Shown: positions 15,919-24,062 of the stretch, piece after piece
How positions within the stretch are numbered: position 1 is the first letter of the stretch
Layout of the letters: each line of letters opens with the position of its first letter
NCBI RefSeq assembly: GCF_900169145.1
Contig: NZ_FXZD01000008.1
Location: forward strand, 124,001 to 188,000
Reading direction: 5' to 3'
Source: Brevibacterium antiquum CNRZ 918
Lineage (GTDB): Bacteria; Actinomycetota; Actinomycetes; Actinomycetales; Brevibacteriaceae
Length of the DNA stretch: 64,000 bases
Program-made: the position numbers and the translations under genes
The notes under the pieces: generated by a model
Told to the model about the DNA's origin: nothing
The model's database searches: none
Seen by the model: the letters and a program-made list of their open reading frames with translations, nothing else

Positions 15919-18723
15919 TCAGACCTTGGTGCGCACCGAACCGCCGGACAGGACGTGATCGGTCCAGGTCGCCAGGCGGGATCGGTCGATCTTCGAATTG
16001 TGGCGGATGTCGGTCGGGAACATGGGGGCGACGAGGACCGCGGTGAGGTCGTGACCGAGAACCTCGGCAACCAGCTCCCGCAGCCTCGACGTCAGGTCCA
16101 GCGGTGCCAGACCGGGGGAGAGATCGGTCCCTTCAGCGTCGAGGACAGCCACCAGCGACTGCGTTCCGGCCGGGCCGATGCCCACGATCGAAGAGCGACT
16201 GACCTGCTCGTCGGAATCGATGAGGGCCTCAAGGCCACCGGGGCCCACCGGTCCGCGAGGCGTGGTGACCGCATGCTGCAGACGACCTTCGAGCCAGACG
16301 CGGCCCGCGGCGTCGATGTGGCCGATGTCGTTCGTCCGGTGCCATGTCCGACCCTCCAGGTCATCCCGAGCCGAGGCGGCAGTGGTGGCCCAGAGGTTGT
16401 CGTAGCCGGACTTGATATGGGCGGCGCTGACGACGAATTCACCCAAGTGACCCTGAGCATCAACGCCTCGTTCCAGCACATCTGCAGCCGAACCTGAGTC
16501 GTCGATCGGGGCCAGCGCCAGTTCGACGCCGTCTATGGGTCGGCCCACGCACACGCCGAGGTTGGGCGTGGCATCTGCCGCCCTGACACCGGCATGGTCG
16601 ATGCCGGTGAGCAGGAGGCCCTCGGTCATCCCATACGGGGAGTGGATGCTCGCGTTCGGGAACACCTCGGCGATGGAATCCATCAGTCCCAGGGGCACGG
16701 GTGCCCCCGCAGAGAGCACGAGTTCGACCCGTGCACATGCGGCCTTCTGCTCCTCATCCAGGTCGGAGGCAGTGGCCGCGACGTTCTTGTACGCGGCGGG
16801 TGAGGCGAAGACCATCGTGGAATGACCGGCGATGATCGCATCGGAGATGGCGCTGGCTGTCAGCGTCTTCGGTTTGGTCACAGACATGTCCGGAGTCACC
16901 GAGGTGGCCCCGATGGCCGGTCCCAGAAGGGCGAAGGGCGGGAAGCCGGCGACCAGGCCGGTACCTTCGCGTACGTCGAAGACTCGGGTCAGAACTGCCG
17001 CGAGGGCGGAGATGTCGCCGTGGGTGTAGCGCACGCCCTTGGCTGGTCCCGTCGATCCGGAGGTGAAGAGGATCGCCGCATCGTCGGTGGCTGCCGGAGT
17101 GGGCAGCTGCGCGTGGTGTGTGGTGCGCGAGAGTGCTGTCAGGCTGGTCTCGACCTTGAATAGTTTGGCCGCCACCGAGCCCAAAGGGGACACGGAGATG
17201 CGGCGGCCCGGCCAGTTGAAGGCACGGGCAAGGCCGAGTCCCGGCAGTTCCCCGATGATCCACTGCGGATCCGCCGAGCTCGTCGCCCGGGTCATGCCCT
17301 TCGGCCCGAGCCCGGCATCGGCGACGACGGCGACTGCGCCGATCTTCAGGCAGGCGTAGAGGGCCGCGGTGAGGTTGTTGCCGGGCGGGACGAGCATGGA
17401 GACTCGATCGCCGGGACGCACGCCGAGTTCGAGCAGACCGCCCGCGATGCTCGTCGTCACGTGCCAGAGGTGGCGCCAGGTGATCTGCTGCGCCGGGGTC
17501 TGTGCGAAGTCCACCGAGGCGATGGCTTCGTCATCGTGGCGTGCGTCCAGGATCGATGTCACCCCACGGGCAGGGGCGGCGGTCGCGTTCTCTGCAACGG
17601 TTGCCTCAGACGCAGCGGTCGCGTCCGAAGGGGCATTCGCTCCGGTGCCGCCGGCGGGGAACTGTGTCTCAAGCCAGTCGGTGACGACGCCGGCCACGTC
17701 GTAGTCCTCGCTGACCAGGTGCGAGCCCAGTTCGAAGCGGTGCACGTCGGCCTGGGGCAGGCGCTGACGCAGATCGCGCAGATAGCGCTCAAGGAAGACC
17801 GGGTCCTTCGGTCCCCACACCAGGAGGGCAGGATGATCGAAGGCCGCGATGTCGGCGCCCACGCGCTGCAGCTCGGAATAGGACGGGTGGCTCTCATCGA
17901 CGGGGATGTCGGCGACGAACCCACCGATCCCGTGGCGTCGGGAGGCACTCTCATACGGGGAGCGGAACGCATCCTTGATCTCGGGATCGAGATCGCCGAG
18001 GCTCATCGTCACCCGCAGGAACCCGTCGGTGACCACAGTGGCAGTCGGCAGCATGGGTCCGGCCAATGTTGCCCGCAGAGGTGCTGGGATCGGCGCATCC
18101 TCGGGTTGGTGGACGGCCGTGTTCAGGCTGATCGAGGCGGACACGCGATCGGCGTTGCGTGCTGCCCACCCCAGGGACAGGACGCCTCCCCAGTCATGAC
18201 CGATCGTCACGATCGGATGTTCGGCGGATGCAGCTGTGTCGGCGGACGCAGCCCCGTTGCGCCCGGTGCTCGCGGCGTCTGCAACCCCGTCCTGGGGCGC
18301 GGCACTGCTTGCCACCTCGGCGAGAAGAGGGGTGACGACGGCGTCGAAGTCATCGATGCGCTGGGACATGCGGCGCACCTCGGCGCCGTGAGGAGTTGGC
18401 AGCGAATTATGGGCCAGCCGCTCGGAGAAGCCCATGTCGAGCTGGTCGGGGGCGATGAGCCGCCACACACGTCCACCGGACCGGGCTGTGTCCACAGTCG
18501 CCTGGGCAAGGTGTCGCCACAGGTACGACCAGGTCGGATTGCCGTGGAGTGCAAGTATTGTGCCGCTGGGTTCGAGCCCGTTGGTGCGCAGCACCTCGAG
18601 GGTGTCGAGGACGTGGAAGGAATGAGGTCCCTCGGGTGTCTTGGCCTCGACGATTCGGGACCAGGCGGGGTCCCACTCGGGCAGCTTCGGGGGAGCCTGA
18701 GCCGGCCGTGCAGGAAATCTCAT
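15919..18723 (-). CDS. oleBC: OleBC fusion: beta-lactone decarboxylase plus beta-lactone synthetase
   Basis: A 934-residue two-domain protein. Residues 1 to about 355 are an alpha/beta hydrolase of the haloalkane-dehalogenase branch: oxyanion loop HGNPTWSYLWR at 60-70 and nucleophile elbow GHDWGG with D177. This is OleB, which removes CO2 from the beta-lactone to give the cis-olefin. An Ala/Thr-rich linker (about 356-388) leads to an AMP-binding synthetase domain with P-loop FTSGSTGPAKG at 553-563, the OleC part, which adenylates the beta-hydroxyacid and closes the lactone. OleBC fusions are known in actinobacteria. It begins eight bases after the oleA stop; the C-terminal RHNSKIDRSRL resembles the PxxxxGKxxR/K-type lysine motif. 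Confidence 0.92.
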   Translation of the reverse strand: MRFPARPAQAPPKLPEWDPAWSRIVEAKTPEGPHSFHVLDTLEVLRTNGLEPSGTILALHGNPTWSYLWRHLAQATVDTARSGGRVWRLIAPDQLDMGFSERLAHNSLPTPHGAEVRRMSQRIDDFDAVVTPLLAEVASSAAPQDGVADAASTGRNGAASADTAASAEHPIVTIGHDWGGVLSLGWAARNADRVSASISLNTAVHQPEDAPIPAPLRATLAGPMLPTATVVTDGFLRVTMSLGDLDPEIKDAFRSPYESASRRHGIGGFVADIPVDESHPSYSELQRVGADIAAFDHPALLVWGPKDPVFLERYLRDLRQRLPQADVHRFELGSHLVSEDYDVAGVVTDWLETQFPAGGTGANAPSDATAASEATVAENATAAPARGVTSILDARHDDEAIASVDFAQTPAQQITWRHLWHVTTSIAGGLLELGVRPGDRVSMLVPPGNNLTAALYACLKIGAVAVVADAGLGPKGMTRATSSADPQWIIGELPGLGLARAFNWPGRRISVSPLGSVAAKLFKVETSLTALSRTTHHAQLPTPAATDDAAILFTSGSTGPAKGVRYTHGDISALAAVLTRVFDVREGTGLVAGFPPFALLGPAIGATSVTPDMSVTKPKTLTASAISDAIIAGHSTMVFASPAAYKNVAATASDLDEEQKAACARVELVLSAGAPVPLGLMDSIAEVFPNASIHSPYGMTEGLLLTGIDHAGVRAADATPNLGVCVGRPIDGVELALAPIDDSGSAADVLERGVDAQGHLGEFVVSAAHIKSGYDNLWATTAASARDDLEGRTWHRTNDIGHIDAAGRVWLEGRLQHAVTTPRGPVGPGGLEALIDSDEQVSRSSIVGIGPAGTQSLVAVLDAEGTDLSPGLAPLDLTSRLRELVAEVLGHDLTAVLVAPMFPTDIRHNSKIDRSRLATWTDHVLSGGSVRTKV

Positions 18724-18730
18724 TGAACCT

Positions 18731-19759
18731 CTACCACTCGATTTCGGTCATTGCAGTGTTGAGTCCCGACCCGACTCCCATGCACAGGATGCGGTCGCCG
18801 CGTTTGAGGTGTGATGCCTCACGGCTGAGCGTGATCGGCAGGGAAGCCGGTCCCACATTGCCCAGTTCAGGATAGGTGACCGGAATTCGATCGGGATCGA
18901 GATTCGCGGCTTTCGTGATCGAATTGACGTGTACGTCGGAGACCTGGTGCATGATGTAGCGATCCATCTCGCGCCAGTCCCATCCATCTTCATGGGCTTC
19001 CTCCCACGCGGCGACGACGAGTTCCATGCCCCCGGCCAGCAGGCCCTTGGTGTCGGTGAACATTCCGTTGTGATCCCCCACGCACAGTTCGTGGTGCTGA
19101 GTGGCGGCCCGGGTGATGCCGCCGAGGATGCGGTGGCCGTTCGGATGCTTGTCGGCTGGCCCGAGGACCGCGGCGGAGGCACCGGATCCCAGCGTCAGGG
19201 AAGCGAACTCGTTGAGGTACTCCTCGCGGCTGATGCCCGGGCGGGTCAGCCGACGCAGCGTGGCCTCCTGGACGCGGGAGGCGTCTTCACCGGCGACAAC
19301 GAGGGCGTATTCGATCTGGCCGGCGTCGATCATGTTCGCGGCCAGGGTCATTCCGTTGACGAAGCCCAGGCAGGCGTTGGCGATGTCGAAGTTCATCGCC
19401 CGCGAGCCCAAGCCGATGCCGGCGTGGACGCCGACGGCCACGGAGGGTTCGAGGTGCTCACGCGTGACCGAAGTGTTGACCATCAGTCCGATCGAGTCGG
19501 GGGAGACCCCAGCCTCGGCGAGGGCCTTCTTGCCGGCGGCGATCGCGCCATCGGCGAACTGGCTCGGCTCATCCCAATTGCGGCGTGCGTTGACACCGGC
19601 GACGCGTTGGAGAAGACCAGTGGGCAGATTGAGGGTAGACAGGGTGTCGGCGAGGCGCTCGTCGAATTCTTGAGAGGTCACAACGTTGGGGGCGAGGATC
19701 TCGGTCAGGCCGAGAAGCGCCACGTTCGAGTGCCGGAATGTTGCGTTGCCATTCGCCAA
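18731..19759 (-). CDS. oleA: OleA: head-to-head acyl-CoA condensing thiolase
   Basis: A 342-residue thiolase-fold enzyme related to FabH. Catalytic C130 is in DIANACLGFVNG, the histidine in YIMHQVSDVH and the asparagine in ELGNVGPASLP. The segment TSVTREHLEPSVA contains the conserved glutamate (about E101-E104) used as base in OleA. It condenses two acyl-CoAs to a 2-alkyl-3-ketoacid. It is the first gene of oleA-oleBC-oleD. The frame starts with TTG 19759, after a weak purine-rich site; no better in-frame start is seen. An AT-rich GATATAAGATAG (about 19857-19868 on the minus strand) is a likely promoter. Confidence 0.9.
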   Translation of the reverse strand: MANGNATFRHSNVALLGLTEILAPNVVTSQEFDERLADTLSTLNLPTGLLQRVAGVNARRNWDEPSQFADGAIAAGKKALAEAGVSPDSIGLMVNTSVTREHLEPSVAVGVHAGIGLGSRAMNFDIANACLGFVNGMTLAANMIDAGQIEYALVVAGEDASRVQEATLRRLTRPGISREEYLNEFASLTLGSGASAAVLGPADKHPNGHRILGGITRAATQHHELCVGDHNGMFTDTKGLLAGGMELVVAAWEEAHEDGWDWREMDRYIMHQVSDVHVNSITKAANLDPDRIPVTYPELGNVGPASLPITLSREASHLKRGDRILCMGVGSGLNTAMTEIEW

Positions 19760-19856
19760 TTGAGGTTCTCATCCCTTTGCGGGTCGTTCGTCGTCGTCTG
19801 CTGAGGGCCGATGCAACGCGCCCTTGAGGTGCGCCGCGACGGAGGAAGTCCGGAGA

Positions 19857-19868
19857 CTATCTTATATC
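19857..19868 (-). promoter_or_regulatory. Candidate -10 region of the ole operon
   Basis: The minus strand reads GATATAAGATAG about 100 bases upstream of the oleA start. It is the only AT-rich patch in the 128-base gap between oleA and the next gene, so it is the likely promoter core. No -35 is assigned. Confidence 0.35.
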
Positions 19869-19887
19869 CCCGAGGCTGAATTGTTTC

Positions 19888-20979
19888 TCAGCGAGTGAAC
19901 CAGGTGAATCCGTCATAGGCCATTCCGGTCGCGCAGAGGACCGCGATCCCGGCCAGAATGATCGACGTCACCGTGTGCGAGACCTTAGAGGATTGGAAGC
20001 GAACGGCACGCGAATGGGACATGGGGCGGTCGGTGACGAAGCGTCCGAACTGAACGAAGATGCGCCAGTCCATGACGTCGATGAGCGACTTCGCTGCCAG
20101 AGTGAAGACGATGATGCAGCCGACGCCCATGAGGAGAAGGAAGATGAATCCCATGAACCCGAACTCGCGGAAGAACTCGACGACGCGATCGGCGATGGCG
20201 GTGGCGAAGCCGGTGAATCCTTCGCTGAAGGGCAGCGCGTCGAAGGAATCGGTGATGCGGCCCAGGGTGAATCCGTCGCGCTCGGTCTGCTCTGCGCCGA
20301 TGAACATGGCGACAGCGGCGGCCAGGGCCACGAGGAGGTTGATGATCGTGATCGTCGAATTGTCCGGCCAGAATTCGAGGGACTTCAGCGTGTAGGTCGA
20401 TGCCAACGCCACGCAGATGATCGCGCCGGCCAGGGCGCCGACCGTAGCGGGGAGGAGCAGATTGTTGAAGAACACGAACGCGATGACGGCGATGAGGGCG
20501 GCGCCGAAGATATACGTGAACACCGCCAGAGTGTCACCGTTGGCCGAGGTGGCCGCGCGCCGGTTCGCCTCGACCATCTGACCCGACTGTCCGATGTTGT
20601 CTCTCAGCTCCGCCTTCGTGGCGCGCGAATCGGTGTCGGCCCCGGTCGCCGGCAGCACACGAGTCTCGTCTTCGGCCATTCCATAGACGCGTTCGGGCTG
20701 GTTGTAGGCGCGCGTCGGCTGGTCGTAGGCCTGAGTCGGCTGGTTGTAGGCGCGCGTTGGCTGGTCGTAGGAGCCGCCTCGCGGTCGTGCGCCCGGCCCC
20801 GAACCCTGCTGGCCGTGCCCACCGGGGGCGTACCCGGGCTGTTGCGGCGTCTGCCCGCCCTGGGGTCGACGCTGCGGAGCCGGTTGCCATCTGCCGATTC
20901 GAGACGCGATGAGGTAGACGATGAGCACGACGAGTGCTGCGAGGACTCCGATTGAGATGCTGGCGCCGAGCTCGCTCAT
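19888..20979 (-). CDS. Multi-pass membrane protein with a 7-residue repeat array (hypothetical)
   Basis: A 363-residue membrane protein. One helix at about 8-26 is followed by a Gln/Gly/Pro-rich cytosolic or external linker. Residues 73-100 hold four seven-residue repeats (QPTRAYN, QPTQAYD, QPTRAYN, QPERVYG). Then come about six hydrophobic helices from 150 to the end, including DFQFGRF-like charged turns. No family is recognised with certainty. ATG 20979 has GGAAG upstream; the open frame extends to 21114 but the added codons are Arg/Pro rich and unlikely. It lies between the ole operon and a divergent reductase gene. Confidence 0.75.
   Translation of the reverse strand: MSELGASISIGVLAALVVLIVYLIASRIGRWQPAPQRRPQGGQTPQQPGYAPGGHGQQGSGPGARPRGGSYDQPTRAYNQPTQAYDQPTRAYNQPERVYGMAEDETRVLPATGADTDSRATKAELRDNIGQSGQMVEANRRAATSANGDTLAVFTYIFGAALIAVIAFVFFNNLLLPATVGALAGAIICVALASTYTLKSLEFWPDNSTITIINLLVALAAAVAMFIGAEQTERDGFTLGRITDSFDALPFSEGFTGFATAIADRVVEFFREFGFMGFIFLLLMGVGCIIVFTLAAKSLIDVMDWRIFVQFGRFVTDRPMSHSRAVRFQSSKVSHTVTSIILAGIAVLCATGMAYDGFTWFTR
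20680..20763. repeat. Tandem 21-bp repeats, four units, coding
   Basis: Four 21-base units inside the membrane protein gene encode QPxxxYx heptads. The units differ mainly at third bases, so selection on the protein repeat is likely. Confidence 0.75.
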
Positions 20980-21193
20980 GGGGGACTTCCTGGGGATGGG
21001 CAACGATGGTCGTGTGCTCAGTCTAAGGAGGATTGGCCAGGTAATCACGTTTGAGCCCCGCAATATACCCGGCGGCGGGCGAGGTCGCACCCGGGGATGG
21101 CGTCGGTGCCGCACCGCGCGGGTAGGGTGAGATCACGATCGGATATGACCTCGGAATCGTCGAGGACCGCCCAGCCTTCGAAGGAGAATCGCG

Positions 21194-21997
21194 ATGAGCA
21201 ACGCCCAGGCATTCACGACATCGGCCATGCCCTTGGACCAGCAGGTCGTCCTCATCACCGGGGCTGGACGCGGGGTTGGATCATCAATCGCGAAGGCCTT
21301 CGCACATGAGGAATCGGCGCTTGTCATCAACTATCGCTACTCCGTCGAAGCCGCGGAGGAGCTTGCCGAGGCGGTCCGTGCCCGAGGCGGACGTGCCGTG
21401 GCCGTCGAGGCCGATGTCACCGATTCACGAGCCGTCGATGCGATGTTCAGGACGGCGCAGGAGGAGTTCGGGGCTCCCGTATCGACCGTGGTCAACAATG
21501 CCCTCGTCGATTTCTCCTTCAATGGTGACGAAAGGCAGCCGGCGGATGAGATCGACTTCTCCGATTTCACAGATCAGTTCCGTGGTGCCGTCGGTGCCGC
21601 CCTCAACACCGTCCAGGCCGCGATGAGCGGATTCCGCAAGATCGGCTCCGGGCGGGTCATCAACATCGGGTCCAACCTCGTCCAGAACCCGGTCGTGCCC
21701 TACCACGACTACACCGCAGCCAAGGCGGCGCTGCTGTCGCTGACCAGGACCTTTGCCAAGGATCTCGGGCCGTCCGGAGTTCGGGTGAACATGGTCTCCG
21801 GCGGTCTGCTGCGCACCACAGATGCCTCCTCGGCGACCCCGGAGGAGGTCTTCGACCAGATCGCGGCACAGACTCCGCTGGGCCATGTGACGACTCCGGA
21901 GGAATTCGCCTCGGCGGTGGTGTTCTTCGCTTCACCAGCCTCACGTGCGGTGACGGGCCAGAACCTCGTCGTCGACAACGGCCTGGTGATGGACTGA
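21194..21997 (+). CDS. SDR-family oxidoreductase, FabG-like
   Basis: A 267-residue classical short-chain dehydrogenase. The cofactor motif TGAGRGVGSSIA is at 22-33, S160 in INIGSN, and Y173-x3-K177 in YTAAKAAL complete the catalytic set. NN-A at about 101-103 replaces the usual NNAG (NNAL here). The C-terminal QNLVVDNGLVMD is the typical FabG tail. It resembles 3-oxoacyl-ACP reductases that have moved to other substrates; the specific one is unknown. AAGGAG precedes the ATG by about eight bases. It stands alone after the divergent membrane protein gene and could supply or process beta-keto intermediates, which is speculation. Confidence 0.9.
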   Translation: MSNAQAFTTSAMPLDQQVVLITGAGRGVGSSIAKAFAHEESALVINYRYSVEAAEELAEAVRARGGRAVAVEADVTDSRAVDAMFRTAQEEFGAPVSTVVNNALVDFSFNGDERQPADEIDFSDFTDQFRGAVGAALNTVQAAMSGFRKIGSGRVINIGSNLVQNPVVPYHDYTAAKAALLSLTRTFAKDLGPSGVRVNMVSGGLLRTTDASSATPEEVFDQIAAQTPLGHVTTPEEFASAVVFFASPASRAVTGQNLVVDNGLVMD

Positions 21998-22043
21998 AAC
22001 GATAGCGTCCGACTGTCCTGAGCGATAGCGCCCGGGTGCCGCC

Positions 22044-22082
22044 CTCAGCTGTCGACCTCAGCTGTCGACCTCAGCTGTCGAC
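22044..22082. repeat. 13-bp direct repeat, three perfect copies
   Basis: The unit CTCAGCTGTCGAC occurs three times head to tail at 22044, 22057 and 22070. Each contains the palindromic hexamers CAGCTG and GTCGAC. Confidence 0.85.
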
Positions 22083-22140
22083 CTCAAGCCAGGAGCGATT
22101 TCGCACCCGCCAGATACCCGGCGATCATCGCCCGCGCCAC

Positions 22141-22197
22141 GTCGAGGGCAGACCTCACCGTCGAGGGCAGACCTCACCGTCGAGGGCCGACCTCAGG
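22141..22197. repeat. 19-bp direct repeat, three copies, with an inverted copy just beyond
   Basis: The unit GTCGAGGGCAGACCTCACC is present at 22141 and 22160 exactly and at 22179 with changes. TCTGCCCTCGAT at 22201-22212 is the inverse of its first half, so the region can fold. The array overlaps the 3-prime end of the AbiEi-like gene. Confidence 0.85.
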
Positions 22198-23158
22198 GAG
22201 TCTGCCCTCGATGGTGCGGTCGGCTTTCGGCAATGTGCTTTTTTATCGCAGAAAACATGTCACTGGGGAACAGGTCGGCCCAGACCAAATTGAACACCGT
22301 GAAACCGGCATTGGTGAGTCGCATGTGCCGAGCGTGGTTGTCCTTGCTTGCTCGATCCGGTCCATTCTCGTTGAGGTAGTACTTCCCCAGTCCATGGAAC
22401 TCCACGATTAGGGGGAGTCTTGCGTGTTTGAAGCCGCATCTGCCGAGAAATTTCCCTGCGCGATCGTGCGCCGTCACCTGCGGGATCATGTCTGGGATGG
22501 AGAATCTGTGGAATTTCACCGCACAGAGTGACTCGCCCTGGGACTCGTGCAGCGGATCAGACAGTTCCAGGCCTTGTTTCGCAGCTCTGCAGCCTCTTCG
22601 ACGTATCTTCATCTGATCGAGAAGCTCAGGCTTGCTGATATCCCTGACCCGAAGGGCCTCGGAGATCATCGGGACCGATATCTCCAACGGGTAGTCGTGA
22701 GCGATATCGGAGAGCGTGCGCGACAGATCTGTGACGGCAAATTCGCCGACGGTGGTTCGGTCCGCCAGCGGAACCGTGCGGTCGTAGATGCGCAGCGTCG
22801 TGAAGTTCTCATGATATCCGCGGCGGATGATCTCAGCTTGGTCGGTCGCCGGGAAGGGCGGATAAATGCCGTGAATCAGTGCAGCAGAGATGTGGGAGTA
22901 GACGTCACCGGAGCGGAGTTCATCCAGTCGCGAGCGAATCAAAGGCTTGAGGCTTTCACTTCGATCTCGGATGTCGCCGAAGGCCTGGGGATAGGCGATC
23001 GGCTCGGCAGTGGCAGACGAGTGCAGAATGGCATGTTGCGGTGAACTGCAAGGACGGGCCACGGCATAATGCCCACGCCGAATCTTTCGCAGACAACATT
23101 GCTGCGCCCGGCGGACATCGTCGTCGGTCAAGCCGAATCTGAGCAGATCCTGCTTCAT
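22193..23158 (-). CDS. AbiEi-antitoxin/Vsr-like protein (hypothetical)
   Basis: About 321 residues. The N-terminus has an HTH-like segment (LLRFGLTDDDVRRAQQCCLRKIRRGHYA-like pattern, about 4-32) resembling the AbiEi antitoxin N-terminal domain. The C-terminal part, LIVEFHGLGKYY then HARHMRLTNAGFTVFNLVWADLF, resembles the DUF559/Vsr-type endonuclease core found at the end of many actinobacterial AbiEi-like proteins. No cognate AbiEii-type toxin gene is adjacent. Codon use is visibly poorer in G and C than in its neighbours (for example CGAATCTTTCGC and ATATCCGCG rich areas), which hints at transfer. The last codons lie in the 19-bp repeat array. Function is not known. Confidence 0.65.
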   Translation of the reverse strand: MKQDLLRFGLTDDDVRRAQQCCLRKIRRGHYAVARPCSSPQHAILHSSATAEPIAYPQAFGDIRDRSESLKPLIRSRLDELRSGDVYSHISAALIHGIYPPFPATDQAEIIRRGYHENFTTLRIYDRTVPLADRTTVGEFAVTDLSRTLSDIAHDYPLEISVPMISEALRVRDISKPELLDQMKIRRRGCRAAKQGLELSDPLHESQGESLCAVKFHRFSIPDMIPQVTAHDRAGKFLGRCGFKHARLPLIVEFHGLGKYYLNENGPDRASKDNHARHMRLTNAGFTVFNLVWADLFPSDMFSAIKKHIAESRPHHRGQTP

Positions 23159-23274
23159 GTAAACCTGAACCATTTAACGATAATGACATCAAGACGCATT
23201 AAACGCAATGAAAAGGCACGAAACGACACTAAGGCGTTCGCCGATTCCGCCCTGCCTGCGGCCACGCAATCGCC

Positions 23275-23359
23275 GAGAGCAGACCGCAGCGGCGACGGGC
23301 GACTTCAGGGAGTCGGCCTTGGCCGCTGCGGTCGGCCCTCGGCGCTGCGATCTGCTCTC
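23275..23359. repeat. Palindromic element related to the repeats on the other side of the AbiEi-like gene
   Basis: Arms 23275-23291 and 23343-23359 match over 17 bases with one mismatch; a nested 11-base inverted repeat lies at 23283-23293 and 23322-23332. Its centre, CGACTTCAGGGAGTCGGCC, resembles CGACCTCAGGGAGTCTGCC at 22189-22207. A simple-sequence run of TTGGTTGC/TTGGGTGG follows to about 23400. Confidence 0.75.
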
Positions 23360-23415
23360 GAAGTTGGTTGCTTGGTTGCTTGGGTGGTTCGTTGGGGTGG
23401 GGCGAGTCGTGGGAG

Positions 23416-23985
23416 TCAGACCCGTTCGAGGAACGCCAGACTGCGGTCGAGGAGCAGCTGCGCACTGTCCTCGCGATAGTCGTCGACCAGTGGGTCGCTG
23501 AAGAGATGGGTCGCTCCCGGGTAGAGGAAGTACTCCGCCTGGGCACCTGCTCGGGCGGCTGATTCCATCAGGGTCTCCGGTGTTCCCGCATCCCGCCACT
23601 CGTCGTCGACGGCGAAGTGGATCTGGACGGGCACATCCTCCTGCCACCGTGTCGGCTTGGGGAAGCCGCCACCGTGGAAGAGGAGCGCACCGCGTGCACG
23701 TGAATCGTTCTTGCCCATCTGCTGGGCGATGCCGGCCCCGAGTGAGAGGCCGGCGAACACAATCTCATCCGGCAGATCAGCACACGCCGCGGTCACCCGA
23801 TCGACGAGCCGTGAGAACCCGACCTCTTGCGCGTGGCCGACCCCTGCATCGGCCGAGGTGAACGTGTGCCCCTCATAGAAGTCGGGGGCGACCACGCTAT
23901 GGCCCGCAGTGGTGTAGCGCTCGGCGATCGCATCGATGCCGGGAGTCTTGCCCAACGCGGAATGGAGCAGAACGAGGGTTGTCAT
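23416..23985 (-). CDS. Dienelactone hydrolase-family protein with serine nucleophile
   Basis: A 189-residue minimal alpha/beta hydrolase. The nucleophile elbow is GLSLGAG, so the nucleophile is serine rather than the cysteine of true dienelactone hydrolases. D in HFAVDDEW and H in PGATHLFSDP complete the triad. These small DLH-family proteins are esterases of unknown physiological substrate. AGGAG precedes the ATG closely. It is likely a single-gene unit upstream of the palindromic repeat element; the next gene upstream is the glutamate-synthase-domain gene, 77 bases away on the same strand. Confidence 0.85.
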   Translation of the reverse strand: MTTLVLLHSALGKTPGIDAIAERYTTAGHSVVAPDFYEGHTFTSADAGVGHAQEVGFSRLVDRVTAACADLPDEIVFAGLSLGAGIAQQMGKNDSRARGALLFHGGGFPKPTRWQEDVPVQIHFAVDDEWRDAGTPETLMESAARAGAQAEYFLYPGATHLFSDPLVDDYREDSAQLLLDRSLAFLERV

Positions 23986-24062
23986 GGCGGTCTCCTGTCT
24001 CGTCAGTTGAATCCAGTTCGGGCCGCATCTCGGGCCGCATCTCGGGTTGCAGCTCGGGTGAC

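Noticed and set aside
17461-18726. Long plus-strand open frame of 421 codons opposite oleBC
   Set aside because: It is antisense to a conserved fusion enzyme, has Arg/Gly/His-biased composition and no recognisable domain.
22044-22197. Possible CRISPR array
   Set aside because: Repeats are adjacent without spacers, are only 13 and 19 bases, and no cas gene is present.
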